Shown piece after piece: positions 1-8,146 of a stretch of 8,803 nucleotides of DNA (the first letter of the stretch is position 1; each line of letters begins with the position of its first letter). A model generated the notes under the pieces. It did not search any database and was not told the origin of the DNA. It saw nothing but the letters and a program-made list of their open reading frames with translations. This DNA comes from an uncultured Nocardiaceae bacterium (GTDB lineage: Bacteria > Actinomycetota > Actinomycetes > Mycobacteriales > Mycobacteriaceae): NCBI GenBank assembly GCA_936936565.1, contig CAKZIX010000104.1, positions 1-8,803 on the forward strand. Reading direction: 5' to 3'. A program made the position numbers and the translations under genes.

Positions 1-118
1 GATCGTAGGCGAAATACTCCCTTCCGATCGCCGAAATCGGGACCAGCCCGTCCGCGCCCGTTTCGTCGAGCTTCACGAAGAGGCCGAAGCGGGCGACGCC
101 AACGGGGACGCCAGAGAG
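1..118 (-). pseudogene. rnr: Ribonuclease R fragment (S1-domain part), misplaced piece
   Basis: Read on the minus strand from about position 118 down to 1, the sequence is open and gives a peptide with GVARFGLFVKLDETGADGLV followed by PISAIGREYFAYD. This is the pattern of the cold-shock/S1 RNA-binding region near the C-terminal side of RNase R (VacB), a 3'-5' exoribonuclease that degrades structured RNA. The wording (KLDETGADGLVPIS) recalls sphingomonad or other alphaproteobacterial RNase R rather than actinobacterial proteins; this is from memory of the family. Only about 39 codons are present, with no start or stop, and the match fades near 118. Neither neighbour nor orientation fits the thrS operon, so I infer a foreign piece joined at the contig end. 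The family call is fairly sure; the source taxon and exact boundary are not. Confidence 0.7.
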
Positions 119-245
119 GACAGGGCCGAGAAGAAGGCCCGCAAGGAGGCCGAAAGGGCTGAGCGCAAGCGCGTCAAGGAGGCCGAGAAGGCCGAGGAGA
201 AGCGAGAGGCGATCGTCGACGAGGGCCGCGACATCCGCGGGCTCG
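119..245 (+). other. Unassigned Ala/Glu/Lys/Arg-rich coding-like stretch
   Basis: In the frame starting at position 2 (open from the window edge to a stop at 383-385), about 101-240 reads as a highly charged helix-like peptide, with runs such as EKKARKEAERAERKRVKEAE and then EKREAIVDEGRDIRG. The composition suggests a coiled coil or a long charged helix. I do not recognise a family. It lies between a reverse-strand RNase R piece and a GltB piece in another frame, so it is probably one more fragment of the mosaic. It could also be non-coding, since AAG/GAG-rich DNA of this kind often looks open. Both boundaries are estimates. Confidence 0.3.
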
Positions 246-620
246 GCGAAGCGGCTCGAGGACCTGCCCACCCGCGTCCACGTCAGGCATCCGCAGTCCT
301 CGGTGCGCCGCCGTCAGCGGACCTTCGGCTACACCGAGGAAGAGGTGGATACCCTCATCCGTCCGATGGCCATCACCGCAGCTGAAGCCACCGGTTCCAT
401 GGGTACGGATACGCCAATCGCAGCACTGTCCAACCGCCCACGGATGCTGTACGACTACTTCGCACAGCGCTTCGCTCAGGTGACCAACCCTCCACTGGAC
501 TCTCTCCGCGAGAAGATGGTGACCTCTCTGTTCACCCAGCTGGGTGCCCAGGGCGACGTACTCAGCCCTACTCCGCAGGCTGCACACCGCATCCACTTGG
601 ACAGCCCAGTGCTCTCCAAC

Positions 621-641
<21 letters not shown>
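246..641 (+). pseudogene. gltB: Glutamate synthase large subunit (GltB) internal fragment, fused in frame to thrS
   Basis: From about 252 the reading frame gives RLEDLPTRVHVRHPQSSV and then RRQRTFGYTEEEVDTLIRPM, and later the GltB hallmark GSMGTDTPIAALSNRPR followed by YDYFAQRFAQVTNPPLDSLR. This is the central region of the large subunit of NADPH-dependent glutamate synthase, which links the N-terminal glutaminase domain to the FMN/synthase domain; the full protein is about 1500 residues and about 130 are here. There is no start or stop: the GTG at 303 is an internal Val codon. Codons differ from the neighbour: of 78 codons just before the joint I count 19 ending in A or T (CCA, GCA, TCT, CCT, GCT), against about 5 of a similar number in thrS near 960-1190. 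The wording and codons suggest a Corynebacterium-like source (inference). It runs without a frame break into ThrRS at about 621-641. Confidence 0.8.
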
Positions 642-2296
<1,655 letters not shown>

Positions 2297-2300
<4 letters not shown>

Positions 2301-2836
2301 GCGAGGCGGGGGCGATGGTCGACCGGGGGGCCGGAGATCCCGACCGGCTGGAGCGGCTGTGGACGCCCTACCGGATGAACTACATCGCCGAAGCCGTCAA
2401 ACCAAAGAACGCCACCGGCGAGCCCTTCACCGACATCCCGAAGATGACCGACGAGGAAGGGCTCGTCGTCGCGCGCGGTGAGTCCGTGTACGCGGTGCTC
2501 AACCTGTACCCGTACAACCCGGGCCACATGATGGTGGTGCCGTACCGCCGCGTCGCGGAACTCGAAAATCTGACGCCCGCGGAGGCCGGGGAGCTGATGG
2601 CGTTCACCCAGCAGGCGATCCGGGTACTCAAGCGGGTGTCGCGGCCGCACGGCTTCAACGTCGGACTGAACCTGGGCGGGGTGGCCGGCGGATCACTGGC
2701 CGAGCACCTGCATCAGCACATCGTGCCCCGCTGGGGCGGGGATGCGAACTTCATCACCGTCGTCTCCAGCACAAAAGTGATGCCGCAACTGTTGCGTGAG
2801 ACGCGCGCCCTGCTGGCCGCGGCCTGGGACGAGTAG
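2297..2836 (+). CDS. HIT-family Ap4A phosphorylase (Rv2613c-like)
   Basis: A 179-residue histidine-triad protein. The HIT motif HLHQHIV is at residues 137-143, with His139 as the expected nucleophile between His137 and His141. Asn125, Gly132, Ser133 and Trp146 line up, at a constant offset of 14, with residues that I recall as important in M. tuberculosis Rv2613c (Asn139, Gly146, Ser147, Trp160). Rv2613c is a diadenosine tetraphosphate phosphorylase that splits Ap4A with phosphate into ADP and ATP. I chose the ATG at 2297 because it overlaps the thrS stop (ATGA) with GGTGA just upstream; an in-frame ATG at 2315 is an alternative. Translation is probably coupled to thrS. Aminoacyl-tRNA synthetases make Ap4A as a side product, so the pairing with thrS makes functional sense (inference). 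Confidence 0.93.
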
Positions 2837-2844
2837 GGACCACG

Positions 2845-3495
2845 GTGCTGAGCTTCATTGGGCGCGATGCAGTTTCGAAGGTGACGCTGCCGATCGGACG
2901 CGCCCTGGTGCGCACCGGCCTCACGCCGGACGCGATGACGCTGATCGGCACGGTGTGCTCGGTGACCGCCGCGATCACGCTGTTCCCGTCGGGCCACCTG
3001 TTCTGGGGCACGATGGTGATCTGGCTGTTCGTGATGTTCGACATGCTCGACGGCGCGATGGCCCGCGCCCGCGGCGGCGGCACGAAATACGGTGCGGTGC
3101 TGGACGCTACGTGCGACCGGGTGGCCGACGGCGCCATCTTCGCCGGGCTGGCGTGGTGGTCGGTGTTCCACGAGCAGAGCAAGCCGCTGTTCGTCGCCAC
3201 CCTGATCTGTCTCGTCACCTCGCAAGTGATTTCCTACGCCAAGGCGCGGGCCGAGGCCAGCGGGCTCTCGGCAGACGGCGGACTCATCGAGCGCCCGGAC
3301 CGGTTGATCATCGTGCTCGTCGGCTCGGGCCTCACCGGAATCGGTGGCTACTGGAACATCGAATGGCTCACGTGGGCCGTGCATGTCGCGATGTGGCTGC
3401 TCGCGGTGGCCAGCGTGATCACGGTATTCCAGCGCGTCCTCGCGGTGCGTGGCAGCGAAGGCGCGCGTGTGGTGTTGCGGAGTGATCCGCGGTGA
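2845..3495 (+). CDS. pgsA: Phosphatidylinositol phosphate synthase (CDP-alcohol phosphatidyltransferase)
   Basis: A 216-residue integral membrane enzyme that joins CDP-diacylglycerol and inositol-1-phosphate to give phosphatidylinositol phosphate, the first committed step of PI and PIM synthesis. The full CDP-alcohol phosphotransferase motif DGx2ARx8Gx3Dx3D is present: Asp66, Asp69, Gly70, Ala73, Arg74, Gly83, Asp87 and Asp91, the four Asp being the metal ligands. Hydrophobic segments lie around residues 30-65 and 105-135 and in two stretches between 150 and 200, as expected for a six-helix fold. The start is GTG at 2845, eight bases after the previous stop, with AGGGA at 2835-2839 as ribosome binding site. 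It corresponds to Rv2612c (pgsA1) by position and motif. The stop overlaps the patA start (GTGA). In actinobacteria the substrate is inositol phosphate rather than free inositol (family knowledge). Confidence 0.95.
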   Translation: MLSFIGRDAVSKVTLPIGRALVRTGLTPDAMTLIGTVCSVTAAITLFPSGHLFWGTMVIWLFVMFDMLDGAMARARGGGTKYGAVLDATCDRVADGAIFAGLAWWSVFHEQSKPLFVATLICLVTSQVISYAKARAEASGLSADGGLIERPDRLIIVLVGSGLTGIGGYWNIEWLTWAVHVAMWLLAVASVITVFQRVLAVRGSEGARVVLRSDPR

Positions 3496-4382
3496 CCTGG
3501 CGTGAGCGCGCCGCCGACCTCGGCTACGCGTCCGGCTGGGGCCTGGTGCGGGCCTTGCCGCAGCGGAGCGCCGTGCGGCTCTTCGACGCCGGCGCGCGCT
3601 ACAGCACTCGTCGCGGACGAGCGCCGGAACAGTTGCGCCGCAACCTGTCTCGCGTGATCGGTGCCGAGCCCCCGCACGAACTGCTGGCCGCGAGCGTGCG
3701 GTCCTACGCGCGGTACTGGCGCGAGGCGTTCCGGCTGCCCAGCATGGATCACGCCGCCATCGCCGCGGCCGTCGAGCGCAACATCTACGGCCTGGCGCAC
3801 CTCGATGCCGGGCTGGCCCGCGGCAACGGTGTGGTGCTGGCCCTGCCGCACAGCGGAAATTGGGACGTCGCAGGCGTTTTCGTCGTACAGCGCTACGGCC
3901 GCTTCGCCACTGTGGCCGAGCGGCTGAAACCGGAATCGTTGTTCTGGCGGTTCGTGCGGTACCGGGAAAGCCTCGGCTTCGAGATCTTCCCGCTGTCCGG
4001 CGGCGAGCGCCCGCCCTACGAGCAGCTCGCCGAACGGCTGCGGGCCGGCGGCGTCGTGGCCCTGCTCAGCGAGCGGGACATGACGAAAAACGGTGTGCCC
4101 GTGACCTTTTTCGGGGAGGAAGCCCGGATGCCCGCGGGTCCGGCGCGGTTGGCGGCCGAGACCGGGGCGACGCTTCTACCCGTCGACTGCCACTTCACCG
4201 CCGACGGCTGGGGCATCGGAGCGGGTGAGCCGATCGACCCCTCGGGCGGGATCGAGAAGACCACCCAAGTGCTCGCCGACCGCTTCGCGGCGAACATCGC
4301 GGCCCACCCCGAGGACTGGCACATGTTGCAGCCCTTGTGGTTACGCGATCTCTCGGCCGACCGATTGGCGCGCCTTCGATGA
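3492..4382 (+). CDS. patA: Phosphatidylinositol mannoside acyltransferase PatA
   Basis: A 296-residue protein of the LpxL/HtrB-like lysophospholipid acyltransferase superfamily, orthologous by position to Rv2611c. It moves a palmitoyl group from acyl-CoA to the 6-OH of the mannose on position 2 of inositol in PIM1/PIM2, at the inner face of the plasma membrane. The Hx4D catalytic motif is seen as HSGNWD with His120 and Asp125. Glu194 in SERDMTKNGVPVTFFG completes the set; all three sit at a constant offset of 6 from His126, Asp131 and Glu200 of M. smegmatis PatA. The start is GTG at 3492, overlapping the pgsA stop, preceded by GGAG at 3479-3482 with nine bases of spacing. No clear signal peptide; membrane attachment is probably peripheral. 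The stop overlaps the pimA ATG. Confidence 0.94.
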   Translation: MTWRERAADLGYASGWGLVRALPQRSAVRLFDAGARYSTRRGRAPEQLRRNLSRVIGAEPPHELLAASVRSYARYWREAFRLPSMDHAAIAAAVERNIYGLAHLDAGLARGNGVVLALPHSGNWDVAGVFVVQRYGRFATVAERLKPESLFWRFVRYRESLGFEIFPLSGGERPPYEQLAERLRAGGVVALLSERDMTKNGVPVTFFGEEARMPAGPARLAAETGATLLPVDCHFTADGWGIGAGEPIDPSGGIEKTTQVLADRFAANIAAHPEDWHMLQPLWLRDLSADRLARLR

Positions 4383-5503
4383 GGATCGGCATGGTGTGCC
4401 CGTACTCGTTCGATGTTCCCGGCGGGGTGCAGGCACACGTCGTCGACCTGGCGCAGGTGCTCATCGAGCGTGGTCACAAGGTCAGCGTGCTCGCGCCCGC
4501 CTCCGACGAGACCGAGCTGCCGGACTTCGCGGTGTCGGCGGGGCGGGCCGTGGCCATCCCGTACAACGGCTCGGTGGCCCGGCTGAGTTTCGGGCCCACC
4601 GCGTACTCGCGGATCCGGCGCTGGATCGCCGACCACGACTTCGACGTGCTGCACATCCATGAGCCGAACGCGCCGAGCCTGTCGATGCTGGCGCTGCGCA
4701 TCGCCGAGGGCCCGATCGTCGCGACCTTCCACACCTCGTCGGCAAAATCGTTGGTGCTCAGTACTTTTCAGGGTGTGCTGCGGCCGTATCACGAGAAGAT
4801 CAGCGGCCGGATCGCGGTGTCGGAGCTGGCCCGGCGGTTCCAGGTGGAGTCGCTGGGCACCGATGCGGTGGAAATCCCGAACGGCGTCGACGTGGCCGCC
4901 TTCGCCACCGGCGCCCGGCTGCCGGGCTACCCCCGCGCGGGCGGGACGGTGCTGTTCCTCGGCCGCTACGACGAGCCGCGCAAAGGCATGTCGGTGCTGC
5001 TCGGCGCGCTGCCGGCACTCGTCGCGCGGCATCCGGACGTCGAAATCCTGGTGGTGGGCCGCGGCGACGAAGCGCGGCTGCGCGCGCAGGCCGGGGCGCG
5101 CGCGCGGCACCTGCGCTTCCTCGGTCAGGTCACCGACGCCGAGAAGGCGGCGGCGCTGCGCAGCGCCGACGTCTACTGCGCGCCGAACGTCAGCGGCGAA
5201 AGTTTCGGAATCGTGCTCGTCGAGGCGATGGCCGCCGGGACCGCGGTCGTGGCCAGCGAGCTCGACGCCTTCCGGCGGGTGCTGCGCGACGGTCGCGCCG
5301 GCGTGCTGGTGCCGGTCGGGGACTCGGCGCGCCTGGCCGATGCACTCGACCGGGTGCTCACCGACGACGCGCTGCGCGCGCGGCTGGTCGGGGCCGGCTC
5401 GATCGCCGTCGAGGACTACGACTGGCCCGTGGTCGCCGAACAGATCCTGCGCGTCTACGAAACGGTGACCGTCGGCGACCAGCGCGTACGGGCCGCCGGA
5501 TAG
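4379..5503 (+). CDS. pimA: GDP-mannose:phosphatidylinositol alpha-mannosyltransferase PimA
   Basis: A 374-residue GT4-family (GT-B fold) glycosyltransferase that moves mannose from GDP-mannose to the 2-position of phosphatidylinositol, giving PIM1, at the cytoplasmic face of the membrane. The start ATG at 4379 overlaps the patA stop as ATGA, and from it the key residues carry exactly the M. smegmatis PimA numbers: Gly16 in DVPGGVQAHV, His118 in ATFHTSS, Arg196 and Lys202 in GRYDEPRKG (diphosphate binding) and Glu274 in GESFGIVLVEAM (GDP-mannose binding). No strong ribosome binding site precedes it, so translation is probably coupled to patA. Together with pgsA and patA it forms the early PIM pathway. 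Start and function are very sure. Confidence 0.97.
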   Translation: MRIGMVCPYSFDVPGGVQAHVVDLAQVLIERGHKVSVLAPASDETELPDFAVSAGRAVAIPYNGSVARLSFGPTAYSRIRRWIADHDFDVLHIHEPNAPSLSMLALRIAEGPIVATFHTSSAKSLVLSTFQGVLRPYHEKISGRIAVSELARRFQVESLGTDAVEIPNGVDVAAFATGARLPGYPRAGGTVLFLGRYDEPRKGMSVLLGALPALVARHPDVEILVVGRGDEARLRAQAGARARHLRFLGQVTDAEKAAALRSADVYCAPNVSGESFGIVLVEAMAAGTAVVASELDAFRRVLRDGRAGVLVPVGDSARLADALDRVLTDDALRARLVGAGSIAVEDYDWPVVAEQILRVYETVTVGDQRVRAAG

Positions 5504-5505
5504 GA
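5502..5505 (+). promoter_or_regulatory. Ribosome binding site of the LemA-like/Nudix gene
   Basis: AGGA overlaps the pimA stop codon (TAG at 5501-5503) and lies eight bases before the ATG at 5514. It supports this ATG as the start and a continuous transcript from pimA. Confidence 0.55.
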
Positions 5506-5513
5506 ATCGACGA

Positions 5514-6542
5514 ATGACTTTGTCGGCGACGACGATTCTCGTCCTCGCGCTCATCGCCGGGGTCGTGCTGACACTCGGCATCTGGGCGTACTCGACCGCC
5601 AACCGCCTGGACCGCCTGCACGTCCGCAACGACCTGATGTGGGCCGCGCTGGATGCCGCGCTGGCCCGCCGCGCGGTGGTGGTGCGCGCGGTCGCGGTGG
5701 CGGTGATGGCGCACGACGGCGATCTGGCCCGGCGGCTGACCAAGCTGGCCGACCAGGCCGAACGCGCGGATCGGGCGCACCGCGAGGGCGTCGAGAACGA
5801 GCTGTCGCGGGCGCTGTCGGGCGTGGACATCGAGCGGTTGCGTCCGCAGCTGGTGGCCGAGCTCGCCGACGCGGAGGCCCGGGTGCTCATCGCGCGGCGC
5901 TTCCACAACGACGCGGTGCGCGACACGCTGGCGCTGCGCACCCAGTTCCTGGTGCGCACCCTGCATCTGGGTGGCACCGCGCCGCTGCCCACTCACTTCG
6001 AGATCGCCGAGCGGGTCGAAGCCTCGGCCGCGACCGGGCTCACCCTGGACGAGAGTCGCACCTCCGCGCGGGTGGTGCTGCTCGACGAGTCCGGGCGCGT
6101 ACTGCTGCTGCGCGGCCACGACCCGTTGGTGCCCGAGGTGTCGTTCTGGTTCACCGTCGGCGGCGGCGTGGAACCGGGGGAGCCGTTGCGGGCGGCCGCG
6201 GTGCGCGAACTGTTGGAGGAGACGGGCCGGATCGCGGAACCCGGTCAGCTGCGCGGACCGATCTGGCGGCGGGTGGCCGTGTTCCCGTGGAACGGCGAAC
6301 TGATCCGATCCGAGGAGCTGTTCTTCGTACTCGAAGTGCCCGCCTTCGAGCCGGCCCCGGTCGGTCTGACCGAGCTCGAGCTGCGCGCGATCACCGGACA
6401 CCGGTGGTGCACGCCCGAGGAGATCGCCGCCCTGGAGGCCGCGGGTGAAGCGGTGTACCCGGAGGGTCTGGCCGCGCTGGTGGCCGAGGCGCGTACGGTC
6501 GTAGCGACTCGAATCGACCCCGAGGTGCGGTCGATCCGTTGA
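5514..6542 (+). CDS. Membrane-anchored LemA-like / Nudix hydrolase fusion (Rv2609c-like)
   Basis: A 342-residue protein in three parts. Residues about 5-27 form one hydrophobic transmembrane helix, followed by AYSTANRLDRLHVRNDLMW. Residues about 28-155 are helical and resemble LemA: WAALDAALARRA early, then ARRFHNDAVRDTLALRTQF at 127-145, close to the LemA signature around ARRFYNDAV. Residues about 165-330 are a Nudix domain, with the Nudix box at 217-238: Gly217, Glu223, Arg231, Glu232, Glu235, Glu236 and Gly238 are all present, so metal-dependent hydrolysis of a nucleoside diphosphate derivative is plausible. The position after Gly238 is Arg, where the consensus has a hydrophobic residue. 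It corresponds by position to M. tuberculosis Rv2609c, whose function I do not know to be established. It lies 10 bases after pimA, so GDP-sugar or CDP-lipid metabolism is a possible link (inference only). The Nudix call is sure; LemA similarity is likely. Confidence 0.88.
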   Translation: MTLSATTILVLALIAGVVLTLGIWAYSTANRLDRLHVRNDLMWAALDAALARRAVVVRAVAVAVMAHDGDLARRLTKLADQAERADRAHREGVENELSRALSGVDIERLRPQLVAELADAEARVLIARRFHNDAVRDTLALRTQFLVRTLHLGGTAPLPTHFEIAERVEASAATGLTLDESRTSARVVLLDESGRVLLLRGHDPLVPEVSFWFTVGGGVEPGEPLRAAAVRELLEETGRIAEPGQLRGPIWRRVAVFPWNGELIRSEELFFVLEVPAFEPAPVGLTELELRAITGHRWCTPEEIAALEAAGEAVYPEGLAALVAEARTVVATRIDPEVRSIR

Positions 6543-6543
6543 G

Positions 6544-6549
6544 AGGTGG
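6544..6549 (+). promoter_or_regulatory. Ribosome binding site deciding the lipoprotein start
   Basis: AGGTGG, seven bases before the GTG at 6557. It supports that start over the in-frame TTG at 6539, which would overlap the previous stop but has no ribosome binding site and would put extra residues in front of the signal peptide. Confidence 0.6.
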
Positions 6550-6556
6550 GGCAGCC

Positions 6557-8041
6557 GTGTATCGGAAACTGTTGGCGCTGTTGTCGATTGGGCTGCTTCT
6601 CGCCGCGTGCGGGGGCAGTGCCTCCTCCGACGAACGTCGCAGCCTCGACTGGTTCTACCAGCAGCGCATCGAGTGGAAGCCGTGCGAAGGACTCGACAAC
6701 CCCGGCATCGAGGGCGTCGACAAGCTCGAGTGCGCAACCCTGCTGACGCCGCTGGATTACACCGATCCCGGCGGGCAGACGGCGAAGATTGCCATGTCGC
6801 GGCTGCGGGCGACCGGCGACCGCGTCGGCTCGCTGCTGACGAACCCGGGCGGCCCCGGCGGTTCCGGGCTGCTGCTGCCCGCGGCGCTGGCGCAGGCACC
6901 GTTCGCGGCGCGCTTCGACGTCATCGGCTTCGATCCGCGCGGGCTCGGCGCGTCGACGCCGAAAGTGACGTGTCTCGACGACGCCGAGTTCGCCGCCGAG
7001 CGCAAGGACCTCGACGTCGACATGACCGCGGCCGGCATCGAGCAGACCGAGCGGGAGAACCGTGACTACGTCGCGAAATGCGTCGAGCGCACGGGCACCA
7101 CGGTGTTGCAGCGGGTCGGCACCCTCGACGTGGTGCGCGACATGGACGTCATGCGCGCGGTGCTCGGCGACGCCAAGCTGAACTACTTCGGCGGGTCCTA
7201 CGGATCGCGCATCGGGTCCACCTTCGCCGAGACCTTCCCCGACCGCATCCGAGCCATGGTGCTCGACGCACCCGTCGATCCGGCCGCGAACATGGTCGAC
7301 CCGATCGGTGCCATGCTCGGCTTCCAGAAGGCATTCGACGCCTACGCCGCCGACTGCGCGAGCGCGCCCGACTGTCCCGTTGGCACCGATCCGGCGCGCG
7401 CCACGGCCGTCTTCCGCGGCCTGGTGAATCCGCTGATCGAGCGGCCCGTGCCGGCCGGCAGCGGCACCCTGGGCTACATCGACGCCATGTCCGCGGTCCT
7501 GAACTCCCTGTACGCCCAGCAGGCATGGCCGGCGATCACCACCGGCCTGTCCGAGCTGAAACAGGGCCGCGGGGACACCTTCCTGCAGCTGGCCGACGCG
7601 TACGCCGAAGCGGTGGACCGCGGGCTGCAGCAGGCGGTGTTGTGCCTGGAAGAGACCCGGATCCCCGATCGCAAGACCGCCGGGGAGATCGACACCCGGT
7701 TGCGCCGGGAGGTGCCGATCCTCGACGACGGGCACGGCACCGGGCTGGGCCCGCTCGATCGCTGCGCGTTCTGGCCGGTGCCGCCGGCCTCGCAACCGCA
7801 CGAGTTGAAGGTTTCCGGGCTCCCGCCGATCGTCGTCGTCGCCACCACCGGTGACCCGGTGACACCCTACGAAGGCGGCGTGAAACTGGCCCGGGCCCTG
7901 TCGGCCGCGCTGATCACCTACGTGTCACACCAGCACAGCGTGGTCGGCCAGGGGGTGGCCTGCGTCGACGATGCGGTCACCGCGTACCTGGTCGATCTGC
8001 AGGTCCCGGCGCCCGAGTTACGCTGCACCGTGCCGCAGTGA
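6557..8041 (+). CDS. Secreted lipoprotein alpha/beta hydrolase, S33 peptidase family (Hip1/Tap-like)
   Basis: A 494-residue exported hydrolase. From the GTG at 6557 it begins MYRKLLALLSIGLLLAAC, a lipoprotein signal peptide with lipobox LAAC and Cys18 as the acylated residue, so it should be anchored on the outer face of the plasma membrane. NPGGPGGSG at 96-104 is the oxyanion-hole motif typical of this family. The nucleophile is Ser214 in GGSYGSR; Asp433 in TGDPVTP and His460 in HQHSVV complete the triad. The Asp-to-His spacing of 27 equals that which I recall for M. tuberculosis Hip1 (Asp463, His490). The C-terminal part is the TAP-like domain, ending with Cys pairs (VACVDDAV and LRC) suited to a disulphide. 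Substrates are unknown; peptidase or esterase activity is expected. It is the last gene of the operon, 14 bases after the Nudix gene. In M. tuberculosis this site holds PPE42 instead (family knowledge). Confidence 0.92.
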   Translation: MYRKLLALLSIGLLLAACGGSASSDERRSLDWFYQQRIEWKPCEGLDNPGIEGVDKLECATLLTPLDYTDPGGQTAKIAMSRLRATGDRVGSLLTNPGGPGGSGLLLPAALAQAPFAARFDVIGFDPRGLGASTPKVTCLDDAEFAAERKDLDVDMTAAGIEQTERENRDYVAKCVERTGTTVLQRVGTLDVVRDMDVMRAVLGDAKLNYFGGSYGSRIGSTFAETFPDRIRAMVLDAPVDPAANMVDPIGAMLGFQKAFDAYAADCASAPDCPVGTDPARATAVFRGLVNPLIERPVPAGSGTLGYIDAMSAVLNSLYAQQAWPAITTGLSELKQGRGDTFLQLADAYAEAVDRGLQQAVLCLEETRIPDRKTAGEIDTRLRREVPILDDGHGTGLGPLDRCAFWPVPPASQPHELKVSGLPPIVVVATTGDPVTPYEGGVKLARALSAALITYVSHQHSVVGQGVACVDDAVTAYLVDLQVPAPELRCTVPQ

Positions 8042-8042
8042 A

Positions 8043-8057
8043 GGCCTGAAGCAGGCC
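8043..8057. repeat. Short hairpin after the lipoprotein gene
   Basis: GGCCTG at 8043-8048 and CAGGCC at 8052-8057 form a perfect 6-bp stem with a 3-base loop, two bases after the stop codon. There is no T-tract, so it is not a classic intrinsic terminator; in actinobacteria such U-less stems may still end or stabilise transcripts. A second possible stem (GCCAG 8055-8059 with CTGGC 8070-8074) overlaps it. Confidence 0.4.
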
Positions 8058-8099
8058 AGCACGGTGCGACTGGCTACTAAGCCGCCAACCACGCGCGCC

Positions 8100-8105
8100 T
8101 AGAAT
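8100..8105 (+). promoter_or_regulatory. Likely -10 box of the pdxS promoter
   Basis: TAGAAT matches the actinobacterial SigA-type -10 consensus TANNNT and is the only such hexamer that stands out in this GC-rich 105-base gap. It would place the transcript start near 8112, about 35 bases before the pdxS start codon. No good -35 box is seen 16-18 bases upstream, which is common in this group. No MocR/PdxR-type repeat was recognised. Confidence 0.45.
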
Positions 8106-8133
8106 GATTGGCTGCAAACCCTCGCCGAACTCC

Positions 8134-8138
8134 AGGAG
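8134..8138 (+). promoter_or_regulatory. Ribosome binding site of pdxS
   Basis: AGGAG, eight bases before the GTG at 8147. This is the strongest Shine-Dalgarno sequence in the window and fixes the GTG as the start of pdxS. Confidence 0.75.
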
Positions 8139-8146
8139 AACTCGCT

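Noticed and set aside
303..305. GTG as the start of a 665-residue ThrRS.
   Set aside because: It is an internal Val codon of the GltB fragment (SSVRRRQRTFGY); GltB-like sequence continues upstream to about 252 and no ribosome binding site precedes it.
4337..4378. Extended pimA start at the GTG at 4337.
   Set aside because: It lies within patA; the ATG at 4379 gives the ATGA overlap and exact agreement with M. smegmatis PimA residue numbers.
6539..6556. TTG at 6539 as the start of the lipoprotein gene.
   Set aside because: The GTG at 6557 has a well-placed ribosome binding site and gives a normal lipoprotein signal peptide.
4016..6899. Long minus-strand frames opposite patA, pimA and the Nudix gene.
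   Set aside because: Same shadow effect; the peptides are low in complexity and rich in Arg/Pro/His, and the plus-strand genes have conserved catalytic residues.
8043..8057. Hairpin as a standard intrinsic terminator.
   Set aside because: The stem is only 6 bp with a 3-base loop and no T-run follows; kept as a hairpin only.
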